Assembly: GCF_025717605.1 (NCBI RefSeq)
Contig: NZ_JAJIRQ010000002.1
Coordinates: forward strand, 453,884 to 517,883
Source of the DNA: Paucibacter sp. TC2R-5
GTDB taxonomy: Bacteria; Pseudomonadota; Gammaproteobacteria; Burkholderiales; Burkholderiaceae_C
Direction of reading: 5' to 3'
Length of the DNA stretch: 64,000 nt
The notes under the pieces are model-generated. The model did no database searches. It was not told the DNA's origin and saw nothing but the letters and a program-made list of their open reading frames with translations. This document shows positions 7,533-17,400 of this stretch, in pieces. A program made the position numbers and the translations under genes. The first letter of the stretch is position 1; each line of letters begins with the position of its first letter.

Positions 7533-8489
7533 ATGCCATCAACGCCTGCATCCATATCGGCCATCTCGGCCATCAAAAGCCCTGGCCTCGCCTCGCGCGG
7601 CTGGGTTGCGCTAGCGACTGGCCTGCTCTTGGTCGAGGCGCTGCTGGTGTTCGCTTGGACCCACCCGGTTCAGGAAGGCCGGCCGGCTCAAGCGTGGGCT
7701 GCGCTGCAGGCGCTCTGGATGATGGAAGTGGGCGGCGTGACGCTGGGCACGGTCGTGATGGTTGGCTTTGCGGCGCAGATCGTCGACGGCGCGATGGGCA
7801 TGGCCTACGGCTTGTTGTCCACCAGCTTCTTGCTCAGCATCGGCGTGCCGCCGGCGGTCGCTTCGGCCAGCGTGCACATTGCCGAAATGGGCACCACCGG
7901 CGCCTCAGGCCTGGCGCACTGGCGTGCCGGCAATGTCAACGGGCGCCTGTGGCGCCGCCTGGTGCTGCCGGGTGCTGTTGGGGCGCTGCTCGGCGCGGCC
8001 CTGCTCTCGCAAATCGACGGCAAGGCCTTGCGACCCTTTATTGATGGCTATTTGCTGCTGGCCGCCTTGTGGCTGTTGGCCCAGGCGCTGCTCAAGCACA
8101 AGGTGCCGGCAAGCGACGCCAGCCCTTCACACAAGGCCACCGGCCTGGCGGCCAGTGCGGGCGGCTTTTTGGACGCGGTGGGCGGCGGCGGCTGGGGTCC
8201 GGTCGTCACCGGGAGCCTCTTGAGCCGCAGCGCCGACGCGCGCCGCATCATCGGCACCGTCTGCGCCGCCGAGTTTGTGATTGCCACCGTCACCGGCGTA
8301 GCGCTGGCCTTTGCGGTAGGCCTGATGCACTGGCAAATCATCGCCGCTCTGCTCTTGGGCGGCGTGATTGCCGCGCCGCTGGCGGCCCGCATGTGCGGCC
8401 TCTTGCCGCAGCGTGCGCTGCGCATCGCCGTCGGCCTGCTTTTGCTGGGCCTGTCGCTGCGGTCTTTGTGGAAAAGTTTCGCCGCTTAG
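7533..8489 (+). CDS. sulfite exporter TauE/SafE family membrane protein
   Basis: A 318-residue multi-pass inner-membrane protein. It shows the family's duplicated signature: GFAAQIVDGAMGMAYG in the first half and GGFLDAVGGGGWGPVVTGSL in the second, each opening a membrane bundle. Family members export sulfite, sulfoacetate or other small organosulfonates. Here about 70 residues precede the first signature and include one extra hydrophobic segment (GWVALATGLLLVEALLVFAW). The ATG used is directly behind a hairpin and has no visible Shine-Dalgarno, so the start is uncertain. The stop codon overlaps an intergenic repeat element. Confidence 0.85.
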   Translation: MPSTPASISAISAIKSPGLASRGWVALATGLLLVEALLVFAWTHPVQEGRPAQAWAALQALWMMEVGGVTLGTVVMVGFAAQIVDGAMGMAYGLLSTSFLLSIGVPPAVASASVHIAEMGTTGASGLAHWRAGNVNGRLWRRLVLPGAVGALLGAALLSQIDGKALRPFIDGYLLLAALWLLAQALLKHKVPASDASPSHKATGLAASAGGFLDAVGGGGWGPVVTGSLLSRSADARRIIGTVCAAEFVIATVTGVALAFAVGLMHWQIIAALLLGGVIAAPLAARMCGLLPQRALRIAVGLLLLGLSLRSLWKSFAA

Positions 8490-8553
8490 GATGCTCTGCA
8501 TAACTAAGCGCGAGTGGGTGCACACGCCGCTCGGAGCTATGCAGAGCCTCCCT
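8488..8553. repeat. palindromic intergenic repeat, short form
   Basis: Starts in the TauE stop codon with AGGATGCTCTGCATAACT and ends with a related inverted copy (CTATGCAGAGCCTCCCT). The left arm, including GCGCGAGTGGGTGCA, closely matches the left arm of the longer element at 45078-45241. It separates two convergent genes and may act as a transcript end. Confidence 0.7.
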
Positions 8554-8558
8554 TAGCG

Positions 8559-9452
8559 TCAATACACCTCGTGAATCAGGCGGAACGGGTAGTCGGGCTC
8601 CACATAGTCACCGCGCTTTTGGCGCTTGGGCAGTTTGACCTTTTCCTGCGGCAAGGTCTCGTGCGGGATGTTGCGCAGCACATGCTGAATGACGTTGAGC
8701 CGGGCGCGGCGCTTGTAGTCCGAGGGCACCACATACCAAGGTGCCCAAGAGCTGTCGCTGGCCTTGAACATATCGTCACGAGCGCGCGAGTAGTCAAACC
8801 AACGGCTATAGGACTTGAGGTCCATCTCAGTCAGCTTCCATTGCTTGCGGCCGTCTTCGATGCGGTCGGTCAGGCGGCGTGTCTGCTCCTCGGGGCTGAC
8901 CTCCAGCCAATACTTCAGAAGAATGACGCCGGACGAGACCACCGCCTTCTCGAACGCCGGCACCGTGTTCAGGAACTCTTGCGTCTGCTGCTCGGTGCAA
9001 AAGCCCATCACCCGCTCGACGCCGGCGCGGTTGTACCAGCTGCGGTCAAAGATCACCACCTCGCCGGCCGCCGGCAGATGCTTCACATAACGCTGGATAT
9101 ACATCTGACTCTGCTCGCGCTCGGTCGGCGCGGGCAGCGCCACCACACGGAACACCCGCGGGCTGACCCGCTCGGTCAGCGCCTTGATAGTGCCGCCCTT
9201 GCCGGCGCCGTCGCGGCCCTCGAACAAGATGCAAACCTTCAAACCCTTGTGCTGCACCCATTGCTGCAGCACCACCAACTCGGCGTGCAGCTTTTCAAGC
9301 GCGTCGTCATAGTCGCGTGCGCCCATGGTCTTGGGTTTGCTCTCGGCTGGCGTGTCGGCCAAAGCCGCCATGGCGCTGCTCGCCACGACCTCGTCAAGCG
9401 CAGCGCCGCTCGCATGGCCCGCGGCGCTTCTGATTCTCTTCTTGCTTGCCAT
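8559..9452 (-). CDS. ppk2: polyphosphate kinase 2
   Basis: A 297-residue PPK2-family enzyme that transfers phosphate between polyphosphate and nucleotides. Visible motifs: Walker A GRDGAGKGG (79-87), Walker B-type DRSWYNRAGVERVMGF and a basic lid region (RRLTDRIEDGRKQWKLTEMD). Length and the C-terminal FRLIHEVY fit single-domain, class I-like PPK2. The first 40 residues are a basic, low-complexity extension. I chose the ATG at 9452 because AGGGA lies six bases before it; an ATG two codons upstream has no room for a ribosome site. It follows a 109-residue hypothetical gene on the same strand. Confidence 0.93.
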   Translation of the reverse strand: MASKKRIRSAAGHASGAALDEVVASSAMAALADTPAESKPKTMGARDYDDALEKLHAELVVLQQWVQHKGLKVCILFEGRDGAGKGGTIKALTERVSPRVFRVVALPAPTEREQSQMYIQRYVKHLPAAGEVVIFDRSWYNRAGVERVMGFCTEQQTQEFLNTVPAFEKAVVSSGVILLKYWLEVSPEEQTRRLTDRIEDGRKQWKLTEMDLKSYSRWFDYSRARDDMFKASDSSWAPWYVVPSDYKRRARLNVIQHVLRNIPHETLPQEKVKLPKRQKRGDYVEPDYPFRLIHEVY

Positions 9453-9508
9453 CTTCATTCCCTGCTGTTGGAGGTCACGGCTCAAAGGCCATGGCCAGGA
9501 CGGCCTCA

Positions 9509-9838
9509 TCAAGCCTCGGGAGCGCCCAGGCGGTCACCAAAGCGCTCACGTAGACGTTCCACCACCTGGCCCACCAGGGCGAGCGCCTGCTCGGGGCCAA
9601 GCGCCTCAATGGCCTTGGCTTGATCCGAGTAATGCAGCATCAAGAGCCCACGCAGTTTGCCAAAGGCGGCCGGCTTCTCCTTGCCGCAGACACTGATGTC
9701 ACCGTGCAAGACACGCTCCAGCGCTCCCGGCGTTGCCAAGGGCAGCTCGCACATCAAAGCCAGCGTGACGATCTCTTTGTCGATCTCTTCGAAATGCATG
9801 GCCCAGCGGCCGCTGCGGTAGTCGGGTTCCAAGCTCAT
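9509..9838 (-). CDS. conserved-looking hypothetical protein upstream of ppk2
   Basis: A 109-residue soluble protein with no signal peptide and no membrane segment. It is mostly helical and ends in a charged helix (LVGQVVERLRERFGDRL). It contains two cysteines (ALMCELPL and SVCGKEK). I do not recognise a family. It lies 57 bp upstream of ppk2 on the same strand, so co-expression and a role alongside polyphosphate metabolism are possible but unproven. Confidence 0.65.
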   Translation of the reverse strand: MSLEPDYRSGRWAMHFEEIDKEIVTLALMCELPLATPGALERVLHGDISVCGKEKPAAFGKLRGLLMLHYSDQAKAIEALGPEQALALVGQVVERLRERFGDRLGAPEA

Positions 9839-9929
9839 TGCTAACTCCCATGCTCATCGCTACACGTTGATCAGAGCCTCTACTGTAACGGCCAATACCG
9901 ATGGCGCTACGTTGAGATGCTGAGGTAGC

Positions 9930-10508
9930 ATGCGCCGAAATAAGTCGCTGGAGAGTATCTTGCCCAATATCCGGATGAAGTTATCGCCCGCTCAAGCGGC
10001 AACAATCTCCGCGCTTTGGCTGCTGGCCCTACCGGCCCAAGCCTCGGGGGCTCATAGTGGCCCCATGGTGGACACGATCGCCAACGCGATGTCCTGGTTC
10101 GTGATCTGCGTGATCCCGATCGCAGCCTTGGCGGCGTTCTGGATGGTGCATGTGATGCCGGAGAAGATTGCGCACAAGCGCCACCACCCGCAAACCAAAG
10201 CGATCCAGGTCTTGTGCCTGTTGTCGCTGGTCTTCGGCGGCTTGTTGTGGCCCTTGGCTTGGCTGTGGGCCTATACCAAACCGGTGTCTTACCGCGCGGC
10301 TTACGGGACCGACAAGCATGAGGACTACCACTTGGAGATGGCCCAGAAGCTGCGCGACGGCCTGCTCTCGGAGGACGAACGCCGCCATCTGCGCGACGAG
10401 CTCGACGTGATGCACAGCAAAGGCGCACTGGCACCTGAGTTGAAGAGCTTGCGCGACGAGCTGCACGCCCTCGAGGCCGGCCGCGTGACTACGGAGGCTA
10501 AAGCCTGA
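9930..10508 (+). CDS. DUF3302 inner-membrane protein (YiaW-like)
   Basis: A 192-residue protein with three hydrophobic segments (about residues 22-37, 55-75 and 95-115) and a charged cytoplasmic tail of about 65 residues. The arrangement DTIANAMSWFVICVIPIAAL followed by HVMPEKIAHKRHHPQ is typical of DUF3302, whose E. coli member YiaW sits next to the membrane-fusion protein YiaV. The same pairing is seen here: the stop codon overlaps the next start (TGATG). GAGG four bases before the ATG supports the chosen start. Confidence 0.8.
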   Translation: MRRNKSLESILPNIRMKLSPAQAATISALWLLALPAQASGAHSGPMVDTIANAMSWFVICVIPIAALAAFWMVHVMPEKIAHKRHHPQTKAIQVLCLLSLVFGGLLWPLAWLWAYTKPVSYRAAYGTDKHEDYHLEMAQKLRDGLLSEDERRHLRDELDVMHSKGALAPELKSLRDELHALEAGRVTTEAKA

Positions 10509-11728
10509 TGGACGCCCTGCTGCTCGGCATTTACGCCTTCTTCGTCTGGTTGATTTTCTTCAAGTTCAAGTGGCTGCCCTGGACCACCACCTCGCAAGTG
10601 ATCGTGGTGACGATTCCCATCGTGGCCTTGACCACTGCCATCATGCTGCTCAATGTGTTCGCGCCGTCGAGCAGCGATGTGCGGGTGATCAAGTACGTGA
10701 TCAATGTGGTGCCGCAGGTCGGCGGGCGGGTCATCGACGTCCCCATTGAGCCGAACCGGCCGGTCAAAAAGGGCGATGTGCTGTTCCGCATCGACCCGAC
10801 CAATTACGCGCTGACCGTGCGCGCGCTGGAGGCCCAACTGGCCAATGCCCAGGCCAACTCGCGCGAGTTGGATGAGCAGGCCGGCGGCGCAGCGGCGGGC
10901 GTGGACGCCGCACGCGGCGGCGTCAAGCAGGCCGAGGCACGCATCCGCGAGGTGCAGGTGCGCATGGAGCTGGCGCGCCGGCGGGTCGCCGAGAACACCG
11001 AGCTGGTGAAGACCGGCGCCGGCGACCGCTTCACGCTGGAAGCCGCCGAAACCGACGCCAAGGCCTTGGAGGCGCAACTCGACACCGCGCGCGGCGTGCT
11101 GGCCCAGTCACGTGCCGCCGAGGCACAGGCCTTGGCCAGCCAGCGGCAGATTCGCCAGCGCATCGGCGGCAAGGTCGGCGATGAGTTTGCACCAGTGGCG
11201 CAGGTGCGCGCCCAGCTGGAAAACGCGCGCTGGCAATTGGCGCAAACCGTCGTAACGGCCCCCGCCGACGGCTACGCCATCAATGTGCAGCTGCGCCCGG
11301 GCAGCTTCACCGCCGCCTTCCCGATCACGCCGGCGCTGACCTTTGTCGAAAACACGACCCAGGTGATCGCCCTCTTCCATCAGAACGAGCTGCATCAGGT
11401 GCAGCCCGGCAACGAGGCCGAGTTCATCCTTCCTACCCACCCCGGCCATGTCTTCAAGGCCAAGGTCGATTCCATCGTCTGGGCGCAGGGCCAGGGTCAG
11501 GTCGGCAACAGCACCCAACTGCCAACCACCGGCTATGGCCCGATCGCGCCAGGGCGCTTTCCGGTCAAGTTGATCGTGGATGCGGCCGATGCCGACACCT
11601 TCCTGGCCGCAGGCGCGATCGGCGACGGCGCCATCTTCACCGACGGCATGGCGCCACTGCACATCTTGCGCAAGGTCTTGCTGCGCGTCAGCACCAAGGT
11701 CAACTACCTTGTGTTGAAGCTGCATTGA
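10508..11728 (+). CDS. HlyD/EmrA-type membrane fusion protein (YiaV-like)
   Basis: A 406-residue periplasmic adaptor. Two hydrophobic segments occupy the first 50 residues (FFVWLIFFKFKWLPW and a second near VVTIPIVALTTAIMLLNVF). Then come the biotinyl-lipoyl half-motif (VPQVGGRVIDVPIEPNRPVKKGDVL, shown here by its flanks VPQVGG and VKKGDVLF), a coiled-coil hairpin from about 105 to 225, and a C-terminal beta-barrel. It should bridge an inner-membrane partner to the outer-membrane NodT factor encoded immediately downstream. No classical MFS or ABC pump is encoded here; the DUF3302 protein may be the inner-membrane partner. Confidence 0.87.
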   Translation: MDALLLGIYAFFVWLIFFKFKWLPWTTTSQVIVVTIPIVALTTAIMLLNVFAPSSSDVRVIKYVINVVPQVGGRVIDVPIEPNRPVKKGDVLFRIDPTNYALTVRALEAQLANAQANSRELDEQAGGAAAGVDAARGGVKQAEARIREVQVRMELARRRVAENTELVKTGAGDRFTLEAAETDAKALEAQLDTARGVLAQSRAAEAQALASQRQIRQRIGGKVGDEFAPVAQVRAQLENARWQLAQTVVTAPADGYAINVQLRPGSFTAAFPITPALTFVENTTQVIALFHQNELHQVQPGNEAEFILPTHPGHVFKAKVDSIVWAQGQGQVGNSTQLPTTGYGPIAPGRFPVKLIVDAADADTFLAAGAIGDGAIFTDGMAPLHILRKVLLRVSTKVNYLVLKLH

Positions 11729-11742
11729 ACGGGCTGCCCGCG

Positions 11743-13128
11743 ATGAAATTCACCCTCACCGGCATCACTTCAGCAGCCGCCGCTCTGCTGCTTGGAGGCT
11801 GCACACTGCAAAGCCCGCCCAGCAGCAGCCAACTCGCCGAACTCGAACTGGCGCATGCCAAAGCTCCGCAGGAATGGCGCGCAGGTGGTTCGGCGGGCAA
11901 GCTCGAAGCCGGCTGGTTGGCAAGCTTCAATGACCCGCGCTTGAACGCCTTGGCCGACGAAGCGCTGGCCTATAACCAGGACTTGCGCGTGGCGGCCAGC
12001 CGGGTCGAGATCGCCGCTGTGGCGCTGCAAGCGGCCGGCGGTGGGCTCTACCCGGAGGTCAATCTGCTCGGTCGCAGCGGCGGCAAGGTCAATAACGGCG
12101 GCAGCCAGCTGTCCGGCCTGATCTTGCAGGGCTCCTGGGAAATCGACCTTTGGGGGCGTTTGCGTTATGGCCAGGCCGCCGCCGATGCGCAATACCAGTC
12201 GGCCCAAGCCGACCAGCGCTTCGCCAGTCAGTCGCTGCTGGCCACGCTCGCCAAGGCCTGGTTCCTGGCCGCCGAAGCGAGCCGCCAGCTGGGCCTCAAC
12301 ACCGAGATGCAGCAAGCCGCTGAAAAGCTGGCCCAGCTGGCCGAGGACAGGCGCCGTGTCGGCGTGGGCTCCGAGGCCGAAGTGGCTTTGGCCCTGGCCA
12401 ATCTGCACGGCCTGCGGGATGGTGGCGAGCAGATCAAACTGTCTTTGAGCCAATCGAAGCGGGCCTTGGAAATGATCTTGGGCCGCTACCCGGCGGCCGA
12501 GATCGAGCTGCCGACCGAGCTGGCCAGCCTGCCGCCGTTGCCGCCAACAGGTCTGCCGTCCGAGTTGCTGGAGCGCCGGCTGGATGTGATCGCGGCCGAA
12601 CGCAAGGTCGCAGCCGCCTTTGCGCGCAGCGGCGAGGCGAGCGCGGCGCGCCTGCCCAGGCTGTCGCTGACGGCGGCGTTGTCCACGGTGTCGAGCAGCA
12701 TCTTCGTGCTGCAAGAACGCGACCAACCCAGTTTTGGCGCCGGCGCCTCGGTGCTGGTGCCGCTCTTGAACGGCGGCCAGCTGCAGGCCCAGGTGGAGCT
12801 GCGCGGCCTTGAACAAAAGCAGGCGGCAGCGGCCTTTGCCGCAATAGCGCAACGAGCCTTCAATGAGGTCGAGACGGCGCTGGCCAATGAGGCCGCGCTG
12901 GCCAAACGCGAGCCCTTGCTGCGCCAGGGCTTGAGCGAGAACCAGCGCGCCCTGGGTCTGGAACATGAGCGTTATCAGGTTGGCTCGCGCGATCTGCGCA
13001 GCGTCCAGCAGCAGCAACTGGAGACGCTGGGCGCCAGCATGAGCTTGCTGCGACTGCAATCGGAGCAGCGCCTGCAACGCGTACAGCTGCATCTGGCGCT
13101 GGGCGGCGAGGTGTTGGGGCCTAAGTAG
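11743..13128 (+). CDS. NodT-family outer-membrane efflux lipoprotein (TolC-like)
   Basis: A 461-residue protein with a lipoprotein signal (lipobox LGGC) and the two repeated outer-membrane-factor domains: long coiled-coil helices and periodic Ala/Gln/Leu. Motifs such as WEIDLWGRLRYGQAAADAQY and RRLDVIAAERKVAAAFAR are typical of the NodT/OprM group. It would form the outer-membrane channel of a tripartite pump with the preceding adaptor. The frame is open to a TTG at 11725, but I prefer the ATG at 11743, which begins a proper signal peptide. The three genes 9930-13128 form one operon. Confidence 0.9.
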   Translation: MKFTLTGITSAAAALLLGGCTLQSPPSSSQLAELELAHAKAPQEWRAGGSAGKLEAGWLASFNDPRLNALADEALAYNQDLRVAASRVEIAAVALQAAGGGLYPEVNLLGRSGGKVNNGGSQLSGLILQGSWEIDLWGRLRYGQAAADAQYQSAQADQRFASQSLLATLAKAWFLAAEASRQLGLNTEMQQAAEKLAQLAEDRRRVGVGSEAEVALALANLHGLRDGGEQIKLSLSQSKRALEMILGRYPAAEIELPTELASLPPLPPTGLPSELLERRLDVIAAERKVAAAFARSGEASAARLPRLSLTAALSTVSSSIFVLQERDQPSFGAGASVLVPLLNGGQLQAQVELRGLEQKQAAAAFAAIAQRAFNEVETALANEAALAKREPLLRQGLSENQRALGLEHERYQVGSRDLRSVQQQQLETLGASMSLLRLQSEQRLQRVQLHLALGGEVLGPK

Positions 13129-13144
13129 GCCGCAGTTTGCGGCC
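13128..13144 (+). terminator. hairpin after the efflux operon
   Basis: GGCCGCA, loop GTT, TGCGGCC, starting at the last base of the NodT stop codon. A strong, compact GC stem at an operon end supports a terminator. No T run follows, so termination may be only partial. Confidence 0.55.
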
Positions 13145-13261
13145 GCGTCGATCGGGTCTTGCCGTACTTCGTCAGACGCAACCGTACTTCATCGGTCGGC
13201 CGCGCCCTGGGCCCACAGCGGGACGGATGATGCGGCCATCTACCAACAGCTGGAGCGCTTG

Positions 13262-13939
13262 ATGAGGACCGAAAAACAGACAGGCCGATTGATGGGAGGG
13301 CTCTTGTTGACCGCTATGTTGCTGGGCCTGTGGAACAACTTCGGCCTCACCACTGCTATCTTCGCCGAACCGGGCTGGCTCCAAAACGGCGCGCAAGTGC
13401 CCGCGCTGTTTGGCGCCAGCGCGGTGCTGGGCATCGTCACCAGCCTGATGATCATGGCCGCCGCCATTCTGGCCTGGCCCATCCTGCGCCAGACCAGCCC
13501 TTCGCTGGCGCTTGCCTATGTCATGCTGAGCGCCATCGTCGTCGCGACCAGTGCGGTGGAACAGGCGAACTTTCTGGCCATGCGCGCCCTGAGCCTGCAA
13601 TACGCGAAGAATCCGGGGCTGGACCCGGCGCTGTTCGAAGTGATGCGCGGCATGGTCGGGGCCGCCCGCCACGGCATCCACTACATCGACAAGCTGATCG
13701 GCGGCACTTCGGTTTTTGTGTTGTTCCTGGCCCTGTTCCGCTCCAACTTGGTGCCGCGCATCATCCCGGCAATCGGGCTGGTGGCCGCACCCATTCAGAT
13801 GGTGGGCATTTGCTCGGCGCTGTTCATGCAGCCCATGAACCTCGCCGTGCTGGCGCCGATCGCCTTGATGCTGCTGGTCTTGAGCCTGACGCTGCTGCTC
13901 AGAGGCTTCACGCCCAAGGCGCTGGCTCGCCCCGCCTAA
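13262..13939 (+). CDS. DUF4386-like membrane protein
   Basis: A 225-residue inner-membrane protein with about six transmembrane segments. It has the layout of DUF4386 proteins: an initial GGLLLTAMLLGL helix, NNFGLTT in the first loop, and a helix with HYIDKLIGGTSVFVLFLALF near the middle. Function is unknown. I place the start at 13262 because GGAG lies six bases upstream. It stands alone on its transcript, after the hairpin that ends the efflux operon. Confidence 0.75.
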   Translation: MRTEKQTGRLMGGLLLTAMLLGLWNNFGLTTAIFAEPGWLQNGAQVPALFGASAVLGIVTSLMIMAAAILAWPILRQTSPSLALAYVMLSAIVVATSAVEQANFLAMRALSLQYAKNPGLDPALFEVMRGMVGAARHGIHYIDKLIGGTSVFVLFLALFRSNLVPRIIPAIGLVAAPIQMVGICSALFMQPMNLAVLAPIALMLLVLSLTLLLRGFTPKALARPA

Positions 13940-14455
13940 GCTCGGCTCACAGCAAGGCCGCCAAGTAACGCAGGCCTTGCTGCGTGATGAAGGCAAAGAC
14001 ATAGGGCGGTTCCTGCAGGACGAAAAGGCTCTGAACCACCTTAGCCCGTCCACGCCGAAGCGGCATGAAACGGCGGCGGCGATGCGGGCTATGGCCTGGC
14101 TGTTGCTGACGACTGCGTTCCTTGTCGTTGGCGTTCTTGAGGTCGGCGCAGCCCACCTTCATGGGCCCAAAGCCACCTCGGATGGAATGCAGCTGGCTTT
14201 TGAAAATCTAGTCGAGCAGCCACCTAAAACGAGCGTGAGCGGATATGCTGAAACAAGCGCCGTCATGCAAAACCCCTGTGACCTGCAACACTGAAATCAG
14301 AAGTCGCTGTCCACGCGATGCACCGCACTCTGCCGCGTTGCGAATGCTTGCGATGCCACTTGGCATCGCTGTGCTTCGCGCCTTGCATTGCACGCTGCCT
14401 CGCGCGTCCCTCGACTCCCATTTCAGCGTTCCAGGCCACTAGCCGTCTCGACTTC
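13940..14455. other. 516-bp stretch without a confident gene
   Basis: Short open frames exist on both strands. The minus-strand frame 13947-14162 ends in LQEPPYVFAFITQQGLRYLA, which looks more protein-like than random and could be a degraded gene end. The plus-strand frame 13977-14294 has one hydrophobic stretch and no ribosome site. I could not support either as a real gene. The right part contains a palindrome at 14350-14369. Confidence 0.5.
14350..14369. promoter_or_regulatory. 20-bp palindrome upstream of the GGDEF-EAL gene
   Basis: GCGATGCCA, CT, TGGCATCGC: 9-bp perfect arms with a 2-bp centre, about 90 bp before the start of the PAS-GGDEF-EAL gene. It resembles an operator for a dimeric repressor. 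No regulator gene lies next to it. Confidence 0.5.
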
Positions 14456-17400
14456 ATGGACATGCAAGCAAGCCAAAGTGCCAGGGAAACGCAGCCACAG
14501 CAAGGCAAGACCACGACATTTCGGCTCTATGCCGGCGCCAGCACCATTGTCCTGATCGCGCTGCTGGCCGCCCTCTATGCCGCTTGGCATCTGCGCCAGG
14601 AGATGGAGGCCCGGCTGAACGGCGGCACCCAGCATCTGGCTCGGGCGTTGGAGGGTACGTTTGATGGGCTGATCGACACCTTGGACGTTGCCCTGCAGGC
14701 CGCAGCCGATGAGATCGAGCATCAGCAGGCCGGCGGCACGCCGGACCCGCAAGAGATTACCGCGCTGCTGAGCCGCCAGCAGCAGCGCGTGCCCCATGTG
14801 GCATTCTTGCGAGCCACGGACGAGTTCGGTCAGGTGATCTACGGCCTGGATGCCCCGTCGACCAAGGCCTCCATGGCCGACCGCGAGTTTTTCGTTCACT
14901 TGCGTGATGACGCCAGCCTGGGCCTCTATGTCGCCAAGCCCGTCGTCGGCCGCATTGACAAGCGCTTGCTGTGGACCTTTGCGCGCCGCATCAAGCGTGC
15001 GGACGGCGGCTTCGGCGGCACCGTTTACGCGTCCATCGCACTGGCTGACTTGGAGCAGATGCTGGCGCAGATCAAAATGGCGCCCGGCGGATCGATCGCC
15101 TTGCGCGACCGGGATTTGGGCTTGATGGCGCGGCAGACCTTTGGCCACGACAACCCGATTGCCTTGGGCACACGACTATTGTCTGAACCCGCCTTGCAGG
15201 CAATGCGGCTCAAGCCCGAAGAGGGCAGCTATATCAGCGATGGCTCCAGCCTCGATGCACTGAGCCGCAGCTATTCCTACCGGCGCAGCCAGAAGTATGG
15301 CTATCTGGTCAACGTCGGGCTGGCGCGTGAGCAAGAGCTGGGACATTGGCGCACCCAGGCCTTGATCCTCGGCGCGCTGGTCGCGGCCCTCGCCTTTGCT
15401 TTGTTCAAGCTGGTGCGGCAGATGAATCTGACCATGCGGCAGCAGAACGAATTCATCGCTTCGATGCAGGCCAAAGAAGCCGCCTTGCGGGCTGAACACC
15501 AGGCCTTGATGGATGCCGAAGCGCAGCATCTCAATTTGCTGAGAAAGCTCGATGCAGGCATCGTCGTCCACGCCCCCGACACCCGCATCCTTTTCAGCAA
15601 CGCCCGCGCGGCCGAGATTCTGGGTCTGTCCGATGAACAGATGCAGGGCCGCATGGCGATTGATCCGGCCTGGTGCTTTCTGGACTTAGCGGGCGTGATC
15701 TTGCGGCCCGAGCAATACCCGGTCAGCCTGGTGATCCAAACCGGTGAACCCTTGCGGGATATGGAGTTCGCCATCAAGAAGCCGAGCCAACAATCACTGA
15801 CCTGGGTCTCGGTCTCGGCCTTTGCCGACCTGGATGCGCAGGGGCGCATCGACAAGGTGGTGGTGAACTTCTATGACATCAGTGCCCGCAAGGCGGCTGA
15901 ATTCGTCTGGCGTTTCGCCTTTGAAAGCGCCGGCGATGGCGTCTGGGACCTCAATCTCGAAACCGAGGAGGCCCATTACTCTCAGCGCTACCAGGAAATG
16001 CTGGGTTATGTAGACGGCGAATTTCCGCGCACCCATCAGGCCTGGATGGAGCTGATCCACCCCGACGACAAGCCCCGCTTGCTGCAGATCATCGACGACT
16101 ATCTGCAGCGACGCAGCGAGGCCTATGCGGCGGAGTACCGGCTGCGCTGCAAGAACGGCGACTACAAGTGGATTTATGCGCGCGGCAGCGTGGTCAGCCG
16201 CAGTGCCGAGGGGCAGCCGCTGCGCATGGTCGGCACCCACACCGACATCAGCGCCCTGAAGGCGGTTGAAGAAAAAATCTGGCTGCAGGCCAACTACGAC
16301 GGCCTCACGCATCTGCCCAACCGGCAGCTGTTCCATGATCGGCTCGAGCAGTTAATCAAAAAGGCGCAGCGGGACCAAGAGCGCGTTGCGGTGCTATTCA
16401 TCGATCTCGACCACTTCAAGGAGGTCAACGACACGCTGGGTCACGATGTTGGCGATGAATTGCTGGAGGAAGCCGCCTTGCGCATCAAGGACTCGGTGCG
16501 CGACTGCGACACCGTGGCCCGCCTCGGCGGCGACGAGTTCACCGTGCTGCTGCCGGAGCTGCATGACCTGGCCGTGATCGGCGCCCTGGCGCAGAAGATC
16601 ATCGAACGGGTCTCCTTGCCCTATCTGCTGCGCGGCGCCGAACTTCATGTCTCGGCCAGCATCGGCATCGCCATCTATCCGGACGACGCGACCACGGTGA
16701 TCGACTTGACCAAGAACGCCGACCAGGCCATGTATGTGGCCAAGGGCCAGGGGCGTCACTGCTTCCGTTTCTTCACCCGCGCCATGCAGGACGACGCCTT
16801 GCTACATATGGTGCTGGCCAGCGATCTGCGCCATGCCTTGGGCGCCGGGCAACTGACGCTGCACTACCAGCCTATCGTTGATCTGGCCGGCGGCAGCGTC
16901 CGCAAGGCCGAGGCCTTGCTGCGCTGGCTGCATCCGACGAGGGGCCAGATTCCGCCGAGTCAATTCATTCCCATTGCCGAAGAGACCGGCCTGATCAACC
17001 CGATCGGTGCCTGGGTGATGCGTCAGGCCATCGCGCAAGTTGTCGATTGGAAGCAGCGGCTGGGGGTTGAGCTCCAAATCAGCGTCAACAAATCGCCGGT
17101 GCAGTTTCTGGCGGATCAGCATCAGCAGGAAGACTGGCTCATCCTGTTGGAGCAGCTGGGCCTGAGCGGCAGCGACATCGTGGTCGAAATCACCGAGGGC
17201 GTCTTGATGGACAACGATATGCGTGTCGCTGCCCGGCTCTTGGAATACCGCGACCTGGGGGTTCAGGTCGCAATTGACGACTTCGGCACCGGCTATTCCT
17301 CACTGTCTTACCTGAAGAAACTTGATGTCGACTTTTTGAAGATCGACCAATCCTTCACCCGCAATCTGGCGCCGGATTCGCACGACCTGTCGCTGTGCGA

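Noticed and set aside
11743-13128. NodT protein as the outer-membrane partner of the peptide exporter
   Set aside because: It is in a separate operon 28 kb away with its own adaptor. The pairing is possible but has no positional support.
13947-14162. Possible gene remnant ending in LQEPPYVFAFITQQGLRYLA
   Set aside because: The end looks protein-like, but the rest is basic and low quality and I cannot name a family, so it is mentioned only in the spacer entry.
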